This document shows, in pieces, positions 37,603 through 50,560 of a stretch of DNA of 64,000 bases. Within the stretch, counting starts at the first letter, position 1; each line of letters begins with the position of its first letter. The notes beneath the pieces were generated by a model. It made no database searches. It was not told the DNA's origin and saw nothing but the letters and a program-made list of their open reading frames with translations. Both the position numbers and the translations under genes were made by a program. The stretch is from Pagrus major (Eukaryota; Chordata; Actinopteri; Spariformes; Sparidae): positions 6,140,484 through 6,204,483 of the forward strand of contig NC_133218.1 of assembly GCF_040436345.1 (NCBI RefSeq), read 5' to 3'.

Positions 37603-39049
37603 CTAACTGTTTGGATCAACCCTCAGAAAACTGACAGAGGGGTGTCAGATATGTCCTTGCTCCATCCCAGGGGACACAAAGGCATTGCTTAACTATTAAC
37701 CAAGTCATAAACGCTGAACGAGAGATAAAGGCGCTCATTGCCTGAGTTCTGGAGAATTGATTACTAATATTATTGTCTGAAGTGCAGCGTAACAGCACAC
37801 GTTGTTCTGTGGCTGCAGTTTATGGGGCTGTGGATAGTATTTCCTCAGACCTATGGGCCCTTTTGGATGAATCATCGGGAAACATCCACATGAACGCTAA
37901 TTTAACCAAGAAGGAAAAGTTTCAAGGTTACAGACACTTTATGATGTGTACGACTGTGGTGGAAAAATTTTAAGATAATCTGGGATGATAAGAAAATATC
38001 AATCTCATATCACACATAAGCAGTAGGATATAATTAATAGAAGTAGTGTGATAACGAGGGAAATCAATCCTCTAGTGACTAAGCCATTGGGCAACTCATT
38101 TGATAAATGTTATCTCTAATGATTCTGTTTGCCACAAAGTTGGTGGTAGCACACAATAAACAGCCGTAGTCATGAGTACAATGAGAGTTAATATGAGACC
38201 ATGAATTACAGGAACATGCTGGAGGCACTTCTCTAAAGCCACATGACTTCTAAAGTGCCTTTAAAAGACCTCCTAACAGGTAAACTTCCTTATTGCTGTT
38301 ACACCTCTGTGATTTATGCGTGCAGTGAAAGGCAGGCTAATGACTGGAAATCTGACCTTGGCTGGAAAAAAAACAGCACATGTTTTCATGCGCAGATCGA
38401 AAGGAAGCAATCAATTGCACAAGCCTTATCAGATTGGGAACACGGTGGTTCAAAGTTGGTGCGATTTTTGTTCAAGAAATAAACTGAGTCATGCCGGAGA
38501 AAGAAAACTTTCCACATGGGGATGTATAACTATAAAACTCTTCCCTTCTGCCTCTGTTTGTTTAGGTCTCGTCTCATGCGACACTGCAGTTGTCTTGGTG
38601 CAGTTCGAGATCCTCAGGCCCTGCTCCCTCTCCCACAGTCCGGACTCCAGATTAAGGTGATTCCCTTTTATTATCAGGCCTGCTGGACTTTTGTCTGCTC
38701 TGCTTGAGTAAATTCACAGTATGCACTGCTCCTCAGAGAACTGTTGAGCCTATAGGGCGAGTCCGCGGCAGCAGGCGCATATGCTCCGATTTGGACAGAA
38801 CAAGGGGATCTGCACTCAAGTTAATGTCCAAAGGGCTTAGAAGAGGCAGAAAACAACCATCTGTAGCATTTATTGAACCACTGCAACGTTAAAAGCGTTA
38901 TTAAGTGTAGATATGAGCAGACAGGATCCCTGATAAGACGTCTTAAAAGGCTGCAATAAATAAAGGGGTGGGTAAACCCTGCAGCTAATATCAGCTCCAG
39001 TCAACATAGGCCTGCTAATTATATCAGTCAGAAATAAAATGACATATCT
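37603..39049. other. Region upstream of slc12a1, no gene recognised
   Basis: 1.45 kb with several chance open frames on the plus strand (37773-38707). These have no family features and conflict with one another. Regulatory sequence for slc12a1 would be expected here, but I cannot point to specific sites. Confidence 0.5.
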
Positions 39050-39542
39050 CAGGGTGGGAAGTGACAAAGTACAAATATGTTAATGTACTTAAGTAGATTT
39101 TTCAGGTATTTTTCTGACAACTTTTGACTTTTCCTCCCTACATTTTGACACAATCATCTGTACTTTTTCCTCCTTACATTACAGGCTCGTTACTTCAGTT
39201 TTAAGACATCTGAGGGGAATTATCGATCATTTATGACCCTTTACTGACCCAAAATTTGACGTCCTGGGAATGAGACTCAACAATCAACTATCTTTGTGGT
39301 GCGTTTAGGAACAGCTGGGACAAATCCTACTGATCCTCAATTTAAGTTGAATAGTCTTTGAATTGTATTAATGTGACGTGAGCGTCAGTTAGCTTTGCAC
39401 AGAAATGGCCAGTAGAAATGTCCTTCAGAGGGAAACTTTTTACTTTGATACTCTGAGTACATTTCAGAGCCTGTACTCTATTACTACACAAGTATCTGTA
39501 CTTCTACTTGAGTAAAGAATGTGTTGACTTTTGCCACCTCTG
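39050..39542. mobile_element. hAT-like element, copy A
   Basis: Starts CAGGGTGGGAAGTGACAAAG and ends 'TTTTGCCACCTCTG', an inverted match to a CAGAGGTGG start. Its right half ('TGACGTCCTGGGAATGAGAC', 'CAGAAATGGCCAG', 'GAGGGAAACTTTTTACTTTG') is nearly identical to 51090-51421, so the two are copies of one family in the same orientation. Confidence 0.65.
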
Positions 39543-40319
39543 ATGCTTTCTTGAAAAACTTGAAGAGTTCATTTGCAAAAACAGATAAAATCAATATTTT
39601 AATGGATAAACAAACATCATTTTGACTGATATCCCCTGAAGTACACACACAAAAAGATTTAGAAAACAATGTAAAAAAAATAAATAACTGAGCTATCAGA
39701 ACAACCCAACGCCTGTTTGATCGATACTGAAGTGCAAAAGAAAAATATGATTTAGGATAATAAATGCAGAAGGAGAAATCTGACGTGCCCATTACTTATT
39801 AAACAAATCAGATATGGATTTTAAACTGAAATCTTCATGGAATTTATTCTACCCACTGATCTCATTAGGTTTCAAACAAGAGCAGTTAGAGTAAAAACAA
39901 ACGGGAGTTTTAATGAGAAGGATCTCTGTGTGGAGGGTTAATGGCTGATCTGTGCTATAATCCTGCAGAGACCAAATCAAGTGAACCCAAAATAGAAAGA
40001 GAAGAACTACCTCATGCAGTAAAACTTCCACATATATCATACAGATCCTCAGGCTCTGCTAACTATCCCACAGTCTGGACTCAAGACTACAGCGATACTT
40101 CTGGACTGTCAGAGTTGTTGGACCGTGGCCTAGTCTGTCAGAGGTACTTTTCTAAACCAGCCCTTATAATACATGCATATACTTTGTCCTCCAGTAATGT
40201 TTCACTGAAGTAAATCTAACTGAATCATTTGATTTTCATGATTATTTAGAAAATGTAAAAACTCTCCTGTATATAATTCTCTAAAAACGTTTTGTGTATC
40301 ATTTTTAAGATTTTATTTT

Positions 40320-40800
40320 GTCAACTTTTAGACCTCTTCACAGTATGGTGCCAAGATACCTCACTCAGCTCCTAGTCTCATATGTGCCAAGTCCTCAAAT
40401 ACGGCTCTGCTGGTTGTCCCAAAGTCTAGGTAGGTGGCTAATGGCGCCTGGGCCTTCGCTTTAAATGCCCCCAGACTCTGAAACAACCTGCCCGACGACG
40501 TCAGGTTGGCTACACTTTAAAAAACTCATTTTTATAAAATTGTGTTTTAAATTAGAAGGCAGCAGGTTGGTCAAGTCAATTTCCTGTTTTTCTTGGCTTA
40601 GTACTTATAGTTATAAATGTTGTCTGTCAATGTTTTGGCATTACCGATTTTTATGTTTTTAATTTGGTGTTGTGTATTTGCATCATTTCAACTCATCTGT
40701 ACAGTATTTGATTTTACTTCACTGTACAAGCACTTTGTAACCTTGTTAAGAAAGGTGCTACATAAATAAAGATTCTTATCCTTATTATTTGTTCTAATTT
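40320..40800 (+). mobile_element. Decayed L2-like LINE 3' remnant
   Basis: The plus-strand translation keeps broken pieces of the LINE ORF2 C-terminus: PRYLTQLL near 40350 and, in another frame, APRLWNNLPDDVR near 40470, mirroring APSLWNSLPKHIR of the element at 44180. The end 'AAAGGTGCTACATAAATAAA' before an ATT-rich tail is the usual 3' terminus of fish L2/Rex1-type LINEs. Frameshifts and stops make it a fossil. Confidence 0.6.
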
Positions 40801-40859
40801 ATTCATTTTAAATATTAATATGTGATATTTCTTTTTTAATTTTTATTTCAAAGTAGAAA

Positions 40860-41120
40860 CAGACATTTTAGCGTTTCCAAGTGGTATTATTGCCGCCTCC
40901 GTCACAAAGACAAATGGATTGCTTCTGGAGACATAAAAGCAGATAGACATAGTGCCGGGCTGCACCAATCGGGCTGGCAACATTTCTTCATTTTCCTGCG
41001 GGATTTTGTGCCCGGTGGCAGACAGAATTGCATAGTGAAGTCGAGGTTGATAGGGAGCCAATCTAAATGCTGATGGTGTCCAGATTCCAGAGCAATTACA
41101 TTGTGAAATCAACGTTTACT
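40860..41120 (+). repeat. Diverged duplicated block, copy 1
   Basis: Shares an ordered set of motifs with 52630-52805: 'CATAGTGCC', 'TGCCCGGTGGCAG', 'GGGAGCCAATCTAAA', 'TGATGGTGTC', then 'GAGCAATTACATTGTGAAAT' and 'CAACGTTTACTT'. The orientation is the same and the two are 11.7 kb apart, on either side of ctxn2. Whether it is an old repeat or a duplicated regulatory element is not known. Confidence 0.5.
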
Positions 41121-43404
41121 TTAAACAAAAGGATATCTGAGAACTGAGCACATTACTCCATAGTCAAGAGCAGTTTTGAATCAATTGATGGTAAATTATT
41201 AAACATAATAACTTTATAATCATTAATAATATAATAATTTATGTCATGGTGGGTAATCATTGACCTAGAGGTGGTCAGTATGTTTAAGTCCACAACCTGA
41301 GCTCAGGCTCCACACCAGTGCAGGCCAGTGAGGAGCGGAAATAAGTTTGTGTCACCTTGGTCAACATTTGCAGCAGCAGCAGCAGAATTCTCCACTATCT
41401 CTGGTGAGAAACTGTTTTTATGTAGTGTGAATCTGAAAAAGTACATAAAGGATAAAAATAGCTCATTTTGCTGCGACCAGCAGCTCTGTCGGCTGCTCCA
41501 CTCATATTGCCCCATCCTTTGGAAGCTATAGATTTTGTCCTACGAGGCTGAAATTTGCCGTGGAGGTCAAGTGTGTGTGAAGGCGCTTGTTTATGTTCAT
41601 GCTTTGGATAAAAGTGGGGGCGTAGCAATTGGAGGGGCCTACGCAAAAAGGCTAATTACTTCCAATGGGATTCACAGACTTGCAAGAGAAATGTGGAAAG
41701 GTTGGTCACTGGCACTGTTGGTGCCATGTGAGGTTGTGTGTGTGTGTGAATACATGAATGCATGTGCAGACGTGATCACAGCTATTGTGCCTTCACTCTT
41801 GCTTCAATAAAAGAAAAGAAACATGTTGACTACAGTGTTCACCACTTCACTGACTTGATTGCCTTGAGCTAATTTTGGAAATTGCTGCACTAAAAGAACC
41901 ATCAGATGTATATTACAGCACTTTTAGAGCTGTTTGGATTGCTTTGGTAATAGAAAGGCTATTGTATCTTCTGGTCTTATCACAATAAATCAAGGACGTA
42001 GCATGTGAGGTCCGAAGACCAATAGCAATAAAACTGATGATTGATAATCAGCAAAAGCTAAGGTTCACTATTCAGCTGACTCATTGGTCTATGTAACAAA
42101 GATTCTGTAAGCACTCGGATCCTCTTTTCTGTAAATGCAGCAGCCCGAGCAGAATTACATTAGTGTCCCTAAAGGAAGGGAATTACAAAAGAGTATATTT
42201 CAAATCATTTGGATTATTCCTGATTGCTATTTGCTGCTGCATGCAGAAAAATGTTAGGGGATCACTTGAAATATGCACAGTGTAACTGCAACTGTGGGCC
42301 CTGTTTGAAATGTGTTAGTTACTGATTATTCTGTCAATTATTTTTGTGATTAATAGATTTCTTCTTCTTCTTTTATCCCAAAGACTCTTCATTTACTGCC
42401 ATAAATGACAAAGAAAAGCAGTAAATCCTTACATTTAAGAAGCTGGAACCAGCTCAAAGTTCACATTTTCACTTGAAAAATGATTGAAACTATTAAATCA
42501 TTATCAAAATAGTTGGCAAATGAATGACTTTTGACTAATCGATTGATCGATTAATTGTTGCAGCTCTGAAATGTTTCCTCATAATTTTTACTCTTGGATG
42601 CCAAGATGAGGTCAGTTGTCTCTGCTTTTGATCTGATCAAAGAAGGGAAAGTAATCTTTATTTAAATTTCAGACAACATAAGATGCTGAGACATGAACAT
42701 AAAATGGATCGCAGACACATTTGTTAAAATTTGATGGATTTATAACCCTTGTTCCTGGTCGGGTCAGTTCTTCCTCTGAGGTTACTGGGCCTGCTGGCTG
42801 AAGAGGAAAAGGGCAGTGTGTGTTTTTCCACTAAAAACAGATTTGAGATAAGGATGTCACACAGGTGACAGAGATAATGGCGCAATAATGATTGCATTCC
42901 TGACGTGCCGAGGGGAAGTGTGCACGGTGGCATGGCCTCTGTGAGTATCAACTGGCCACAGGAGGAAAGACCGGTTGGCTCTGCAGATCAGGACCTGCCT
43001 TATCACCACAGGACTGTCAATGGATGTCTGCATGTGTCGCCTTCTGCTGCTACAGTAGCTCCTTTCTCTCTAGACGACGACACGTGCAATAAAGCACATC
43101 AGGAGGGCCTGTGTGAGAATCTACTTCTACAGTGTGACTGGAAACATTATCACCACCTCTTCTTTTAGTATTGCTTTAATGCATTGGTTCCTAAGGGACA
43201 CCTTATTCTATCAAGTGACATATTTTGTGGATGTTTCATTTTATATTTAATGCATAAGAATAATCCCACAGAACAACTGATAAACTGTCCAATGAACCCA
43301 CATTGTGAACACTATTATTGCAGGAGGTTTGTGTGAAACGAGCGATTTGAATGAAGATTATAATCATTCACATTTAATAGCCTAATTCAGTGTTTTCGGT
43401 ACCA
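41121..43404. other. Intergenic, no gene recognised
   Basis: 2.3 kb between slc12a1 and ctxn2 with AT-rich DNA and short chance open frames. I see neither coding signatures nor clean repeat ends. Confidence 0.5.
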
Positions 43405-43690
43405 CATCATAGTAACCATCATTAATAGATGTCAAATTTATCGTTAATCAAACTTTAGTTAACAGTAATTTCACTGTTAACAAACAATGAAATGCTTTAT
43501 AAGCCATTAACAAGCAATTTTTTATTGTGAAGTTGCAACTGATGTTTATAATACTTTGTAAAGGGTTAATAAATGGTTTATAAGCATTTCATTGTTTTTT
43601 TTTTTTACAGTTAAGTAACGATTAACTAAAGTTTAATAAACTATAAATTAACCATTTATTAATGATGGTTATCATAAAGCGTTACCTCAA
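43405..43690. mobile_element. Palindromic MITE, about 285 bases
   Basis: Inverted arms of about 100 bases: left 'AACCATCATTAATAGATG', 'AAACTTTAGTTAAC' and 'AACAATGAAATGCTTTATAA'; right 'TATAAGCATTTCATTGTT', 'ACTAAAGTTTAATAAAC' and 'TTATTAATGATGGTTATC', ending 'TAAAGCGTTACC'. The terminal motif matches the 'GGTAACGCTTTA' repeats found in many fish. No coding capacity. Confidence 0.65.
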
Positions 43691-44179
43691 TGCTTGGCCA
43701 CTGTTCTATTAGTGCTTTACTTGTTTTAACCGCGTACTTTTTTAAGTTTAACTCTAAATAATGAATCCAAACTTAAAAAAACTATTTCATTTAGCTGAAA
43801 TAAAAGGAATGCTGAGATATAGGCCTGCTGTATATATTTTTAAAAGGTTTTCATACAACTTTTAAAATCGCAGCCCCTGTGAAACTTATACGTCCACTAT
43901 AATGTTTACGTTTTATCAGTTTTGCTTCGTTAAATCTGTCATCCGCACTACTGCTGCATTTTATGAACCCTAACACGGAGACTTTTGAAAATGCTGCTGG
44001 CCCAGTTTTAGTTAAAAAAAACGGGTTGCATTTAAATGTGAAGGAGCCCCGATTCGGTCTTAAGAGTCATGACATGTCCATCCCTGATTGGCCATGCCCA
44101 TATCATGTGCTCCTTTTTCCAGAAGAAAATTCAACATGGATAACAAATTACAGGTGTTGTCTATGTTAGCATTCTACAT

Positions 44180-45870
44180 TATAATAATAATAATAATAAT
44201 ACATTTTATTTGTACAGCGCTTTTAAAAACTCTCAAAGACACTTTACAAGAATAGAAAACATACAAGAATAAATAAAATCAAGTGCATGGTGCATAAAAT
44301 CAAGTGCATGGTGCATAAAATCAAGTGCATGGTGCGATAAAAGGAGAAATATGTAGAAAAAAGAACAATGTATGAAGGATATGGATCTGTGTAGGTTTTT
44401 AGGGAGAACAGGTTGAGGACAACAAACAGCTACGGGTGCAAATGAAAAGCGGATTTGAAGAGGTGGGTTTTGAGTAATGACTTGAAGGTGGATGAGTCCG
44501 GGCAGTCGCGGATGTGTTTGGGGAGGGAATTCCAGAGGGAGGGGGCAGCAATGGAGAAGGCTCTGTCCCCCCAGGTACGGTGCTTGGTCCTGAGGGGGGG
44601 TGAGAGAAGGTTAGCGTCGGAGGATCTGAGGTTTCGAGAAGGAGTGTGGTGGTGGAGCATGTCTGTGAGGTAGGGAGGGGCCTGGTTGTGGAGGGCTTTA
44701 TGGGTGAGTAGGAGGAGCTTGAAGTTGATTCGGTGTGGGACAGGGAGCCAGTGAAAGTTTTGGAGTACGGGGGTGATATGTTCACGGGAGCGGGTGTGGG
44801 TGAGGAGGCGGGCAGCAGAGTTTTGGATGTATTGAAGTTTATTGAGGACTTTGGAAGATGAACCATAGAGGATGCTGTTGCAGTAGTCCAGTCTTGAAGT
44901 GATAAATGCGTGGATGAGAGTCTCAGCTGCAGAGAAGGAGAGTAGTGGGCAGAGGCGGGCAATATTTTTTAGATGGAAGAAGGCAGTTTGGGTGAGGCGG
45001 CTGATGTGCTGTTCGAATGAAAGAGTACTGTCCAGGATAATGCCAAGGTTACGGATGGAGGGAGAGGGAAACAGGGTGATGTTGTCAAAGCTGAGGGAGA
45101 AGTTCTGGGTCGATGTGGTGAGGGGTTTTGGGCCGATGAGTATGATTTCAGATTTGTCACAGTTTAGTTTGAGAAAGTTTTTTTGCAGCCATGATTGTAG
45201 TTCTGACAGGCAGTTTGTGAGGGTAGAGTGGGTGGCAGGGGTGATGGATTTTGTGGAGATGTAGAGCTGGATGTCGTCGGCATAGCAGTGAAAACGAAGA
45301 CCATGACGACGGATGATGGAGCCAAGGGGGAGTAGATAAATGATGAAGAGGAGAGGACCAAGCACTGAGCCCTGGGGGACGCCTTGAAGCAGGGGGACAG
45401 TGGAGGAGGAGCAGTTGTTGACATGGATGAACTGTTGTCTGTCTGAGAGGTAGGATTTGAGCCAGGAAAGAGCGGAGCCGGTGATGTTGAGAAATGTTTG
45501 TAGGCGGGACAGGAGGATGGAGTGGTTGATGGTGTCGAAGGCTGCAGTGAGGTCAAGGAGGATGAGTATACTGAGGTGGCCGGAGTCTGCAGAGAGGAGG
45601 AGGTCGTTGGTGATTTTAAGGAGAGCGGTTTCGGTGCTGTGTTTGGGGCGGAATCCAGATTGGAAAGGTTCGTACAGTTCATGAGAGTGGAGGTGGGTTT
45701 GGATTTGTGAGGCGACAACACGTTCCAGAATCTTTGACAGGAAAGGGAGGTTTGAGATAGGACGGAAGTTTGAGATGATGTCAGGATCCAGGCCGGGTTT
45801 TTTGAGGATGGGGGTGACAGCGGCCAGTTTGAGGGATTCGGGGACAGAGCCAGAGGAGAGGGAGATATCA
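44180..45870 (-). mobile_element. L2-like LINE, 5'-truncated, reverse transcriptase frame open
   Basis: One frame is open from near 45870 down to 44430. It holds reverse-transcriptase blocks in order: NFRPISNLPFLSKILE, QSGFRPKHSTETALL, LLDLTAAFDTINHS (first catalytic Asp), LLQGVPQGSVLGPLLF and YADDIQLY (catalytic Asp pair), then the C-terminal LWNSLPKHIR and LLKTHLFKSAF. The endonuclease and N-terminus are absent. The 3' end has the L2-type 'AAGCGCTGTACAAATAAAAT' and an (ATT)n tail at 44180-44200. Low decay suggests a fairly recent insertion, but it cannot move on its own. Confidence 0.85.
44273..44335. repeat. Three tandem 21-base units in the LINE 3' UTR
   Basis: The unit ATAAAATCAAGTGCATGGTGC occurs three times in a row without mismatch, between the LINE stop codon and its tail. 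Confidence 0.9.
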
Positions 45871-46240
45871 TGCTACTGCTTCCTACGAGCGCAGGAGGCA
45901 AGCCATTATTCAAGCTAACTGTGACAGTTCCCATGAGGCCTGGAAGAACATGCTAGTAATGCTAGTGAGGGTCGGGACCCTCAGTTTGGGAACTGCTGCT
46001 ATAATGCAGCCTCTCAGACCCACTCTGTCTGTGCTGCAGCAAATGTCAGACGACTACTGCCAACAAAAAAAAATCTCTAATTTGAGCTTCTGCAATCCTT
46101 TAACCAAAAACTGTCACCTAAACTACCCAGCCAATTTGATCTCAACTGATCTCACAAACATTATTCTTTACCTGACGTGCGCTGCAGATTGCAAAAAAAA
46201 CAAAACAAAGATTTGACCGACCATATTTAAAGTGAAGAAA
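45871..46240. other. Short spacer between the LINE and the ctxn2 3' end
   Basis: 370 bases with no gene recognised. 'GGTCGGGACCCTCAGTTTGG' may be a fragment of another repeat. Confidence 0.4.
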
Positions 46241-46245
46241 TTCTA

Positions 46246-46251
46246 TTTATT
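46246..46251 (-). terminator. ctxn2: Candidate ctxn2 polyadenylation signal
   Basis: AATAAA on the minus strand (TTTATT on plus), 1.5 kb past the ctxn2 stop. No nearer strong signal was noticed. It is inferred as the end of a long 3' UTR. Confidence 0.35.
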
Positions 46252-47770
46252 TCACATCATTGAATCAAATCTATATCAATGAGAAAACTCTACCACCAGC
46301 TGAGCAAGCAACAGGTCAGGAGATGCATTATCTGTCATCATGATATGCCACACGCGCCCACACGCTCACACACACACATGCACACACACAAACAGGTGCT
46401 CTAATGTTTCTAGATGAAGGCACATAAACCCATTGAAGGTCACAGTAAGGCAGATTCACAGCACTAAGGAGAAACCGTAGACCGTAGAAATTAGCAAAGG
46501 AACACTCAAGACTTCGACCAGTCTGCCGTATTAACGAATCTCTGTTTTCCGACTGTCCTGTCTTCCTCTGTCGGCAAGGAAGAGAGCAGGTGAGAGAGGG
46601 TGAGGATGGCTGAGAAACGGGAGGAAAAAGATGTTCAGGTGCACTGCTGACAGACATCCCACCCCTGTTTTCCATGTGACCTTTTCCTCTGCAGGCAGGT
46701 AGTGAGAGTTTATCCTTGTCATTAGAAAACTAGCAGCGCTGAGAGAGAGAAAGTCCTTCCCAGTTTGTAATCTGCATTTCCCTTCAAAGTTCTTTGGCGT
46801 GCTTGCAATCAGCCAACCTTTAGACAGAACGCTTGACGGACGGAACAATTGGCAGTCCATAAATCAACATTATCATATGTCTCTGCAGACATACTGTCGG
46901 AAGTAAACAGTTGGGGTTTTTTTCTCTTTCACTCGGACATGTAACTGTGGCGACACACAGTGTACCATCACTCACAGACAGCAGCAGTACAAACTCTGAG
47001 AGCTGTTTTTGCATCATTTAGAAACAGTAACACCATAATGTAAATCACAGTTTGTTCAAATGCCTTTCACACTACGGAAAGGACCAATCTGTACACACAG
47101 CAGCAGCAGCAGCAGCAGCGGCAGCAGCAGCAGCACTCCTTTGGATCACCAACAGACTGGATTTGATTTGTCCACAAAGCACAAGTTACACGTAATACCC
47201 TGTTTCCAACCAGATACATTCTTGTGCAGAACAGCTCTGCTGTGCAGAGGTGCGACCACTCTGTTTTCACGTAAGGAATCTTGTCCCTGAGTCTTCAAAC
47301 TACATCTGAATAATCCCACTGCACCCAAAATCCCCACCCTGTCCCACGAGCATCCACCTCTAACCACCTCTACAGACATTCAACTTGTAGGTGTGGGTTA
47401 AAGGGAGCTTCAGCCGCTTTCCTTGTAAATCGATGAGCTGAAATGCACACCCCCTGGCAGAAGGGCAAAGAATATGACACAGCGTCTGCCTCACACTCAC
47501 TCAGAGGCGCACAACAACAGACATGTAGTCACATACAGTAGAGAGACTCTACACTGGCTCTGAACTAACAGCACACACACACATTTAACAACATACACAG
47601 CTTCAGTCTCTTGGCTCGGTCCGTCACAGAGAGATGTCTTAATGGTGTGTCAGTGTCAGGTGCAATGGTTGTGCAGGGCTTGTGTGTGTTTGTGTGTGTG
47701 TATTCGTGTGTATACATATCTATAGGCAGTTCTGTTTGCGAGGACATCTATGGATGTGCGTGTCCCTGTG
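46252..47770 (-). other. ctxn2: Presumed ctxn2 3' UTR
   Basis: 1.5 kb with no coding-like frame. It contains CA-rich runs near 46365-46392, a CAG run at 47098-47135 and TG runs near 47680-47705. It is assigned to ctxn2 only because no other gene claims it. Confidence 0.4.
47098..47135. repeat. (CAG)n trinucleotide run
   Basis: About 12 CAG units with one CGG interruption, read on the plus strand (CTG on the minus strand, the sense strand of ctxn2). It lies in the presumed ctxn2 3' UTR. Confidence 0.85.
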
Positions 47771-48058
<288 letters not shown>

Positions 48059-48099
48059 TCAGGCGTTTGGAAGCCTGCATGTTACCTGGGCAGAGATGA

Positions 48100-50552
48100 C
48101 ATGATGGCTTCAGGTTAGTGCTGTGTTGAGAGAATTCATTGAATCAACATGTTATCACATATAATGCACGCACTGCGCAGGCTGCGAGAAACAACGGTGC
48201 AGATATGAGAAACAATTTAAATGTTTTGAAAGGCGCTGACCATGAAGCATGAGGGGTTACAGGTTTCTATAAATAGCCTCTTTTGAATGTGGTATCAAAC
48301 AGATGTCCGGAGACTTCGATCTTTCTCTCCCTCACTCTGCCCCTCTGGGAATTTTGCAGAAAATTACAAAAGGCAAACACGAACAGAAGAGTGAGGGAGA
48401 CTGCAGGAAAACGGGTTCAAGGGATACGAGCCAATGCCATGGATACATTCCTTTAAGTCGGGTTGGAATTACAGTGTGTCGCAGTGCATAGCCAGCTGTT
48501 AAACATAGGCAAAGCGCGGAGGTGTCAATGCGAGCGCCTCATCTCATGAAGATGTGACGTCACGTATGTTTGCTTTAGAGGAAAGGGCTCTCTACCTGTT
48601 GCGTGCCAGACACTGTAATTCCATTAGAGAGGAAAGCGGCGGCGATTGACCGAAACATGATCCCAGAACTGGTGTGGTCACACAAGTGCATGCCTGCTCC
48701 TGTCATCCTCTTTCCTCCCAAATCTTTTTTAACATGAACACGAGCAGCAGGTGGCTCGTGTGAGAGGAAGGGAGGGGAGAGAGGGAGGGTACATACAGAC
48801 GGGGACAGGGGGAATGAACAGACAGAATTGGGGAAGACAGACGAGAGGCGAGGGAAGTAGAATGCTGAGGAGGACGCTGCACAAGTATGCATGGTGTGGG
48901 AGACAGCGAGGGAGGGTGAGGTAGGGTGAAAGAGAGAGACTGCATTGACAGATTCTCTAGCGAGGATGTCTCAGGAAGAAAAAGCAGGCGTCTCACCGTC
49001 ATTATCGTTCCATCCTTACAGACCTGTTGCTGCTGTTTCTTGCGAGCAACTCCTCTTCCTCGGAGTCCTCAGACACGTATCCATTAATCCATCCATCGCT
49101 GGCATTCTGGATGCGCTACGCTAGCCTCCCATCTAAACACAGAGCGAGAGATAGAGGGAGAAACAGGGAGGCAGAGGGGGAGAGAGGCAGGATCAAGCTA
49201 TGATATGTGTCTCTTCTCGGAGATACAGCTCCTCTCCTCATGCTCCCTTACTTGCTGCCTCCTACTCATTATCATTCTGTTTCTCTATCTCTCCCTCCAG
49301 AAGCACGCACGCTTGCTCCTGCTGCATGGCAACCACTTGTTAGTCTCACTCAGCTGCTCTGCTGCCTCACTCATTCACAACATTGCCCCCCTCCTCCTCC
49401 TCCTCCTCGGCAACACCAGGACGGATGCAGCAGCATAAACAAGCAATCCGCCTCTTCTTTTTCCTCCTCTCTTCATTCTCTCCCCTCCCCGGCTTATTTG
49501 GCTTTTCTAAAAATGACTCCGCCAAAATGTGACAGGAATACCACGGCTTAGCCAGGAGGGGAAATGCCGCCTCTCACCGCTCCTGGCCAGTAAATGCTGC
49601 TGCAAAGGTATTTTTGGTACAGCACAGCATTATCCTCCGAGCCTGGTTTGATGATGCGCTTTTAATTGGTGCAGTTTGCTGTGGTCAAATTGAATTAGAC
49701 CCTCTGCCTAAAGGCTTTACGAACGCAAGTCTCCTCCCTGGACACGGTGAAGGATAAGACACTGGTGTTTAAATAGATTTCACTGTAAAGAATGAAAAGC
49801 ATCACTGTGAGGGAGAGAAACAGGCAGCAGGTCATGAGATCGCCCACTGTAACAGAATGCAGCAGTGAAGCGTCCGGCCATCTGTTTTGTTGTTATGCAG
49901 CGCAAATTCATATCAGCGATGTAGTTTCTGTCACAGTGGTGCAGTGACTCGGATCTAAGGATAAGGCATGCCATGAGGGAGGTGGTCATCGTTACTTAAA
50001 AGTGGTATAGATAGCTTCATTTTTCTTTCTGGGTTGTAAACAGCAGGCAAATTCCCAGAGGTGAATTCCCTCCCTCACATCTACTTTTACTTCACACTTT
50101 TATGCCTCTGCAGTGTCTTTTAAACTGTCCTTCTTCCTTGGATCAGCACGTACCTAGCCCTGCTGTGTTGTCAACACCGGGCTGTAACTGAGTAGGAATA
50201 GGTAGCGTGGCACCGCTGTGATTTGTCACCAGAGTCAGCTACTCATAAGCACCTTTTTATTTCAAGGACAGCACTTGCAAATTAGATGAGGAGATGTCAC
50301 ACTGTACAGACAATGCAATCTTTAGACGCTGCCTCATTGCACTCGTGTCAATTTAAAAGACAAGGTCGAAATGGAAAAGTATGGGGTCACAGCGCAATAG
50401 TGTGCGATCGTCAGTGATGAGGCCGAGCTGCAGACAGTGTGAATTGTCATTGTTATTAAACCATTATGGTGAGTTTGCTGTTTCATAAGATCATTCATGT
50501 GAACATGAACAGAACATCAACAACTTACATGAGGACATTTGCTGATATAGCA
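48100..50552. other. Intergenic upstream of ctxn2, no gene
   Basis: Includes a purine-rich stretch (48740-49200, GGGAGAGAGGGAGGG type) and its pyrimidine-rich partner at 49240-49500. The stretches 49600-49720 and 50330-50500 have balanced composition with homeobox-like TTTTAATTGG and could be conserved non-coding elements, which I cannot test. No coding frame with family features. Confidence 0.45.
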
Positions 50553-50560
50553 TTAATCGT

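Noticed and set aside
39941-40213. 90-codon plus-strand frame upstream of slc12a1
   Set aside because: No recognisable domain, no Kozak or splice support, and it adjoins a decayed LINE tail.
44455-45710. Several plus-strand open frames
   Set aside because: They are antisense to the LINE reverse transcriptase frame, and their composition (Arg/Gly/Val rich) is a by-product of it.
45164-45934. Long Ser/Pro/Thr-rich minus-strand frame
   Set aside because: It is the shifted shadow of the LINE frame, which carries all reverse transcriptase motifs in the other phase.
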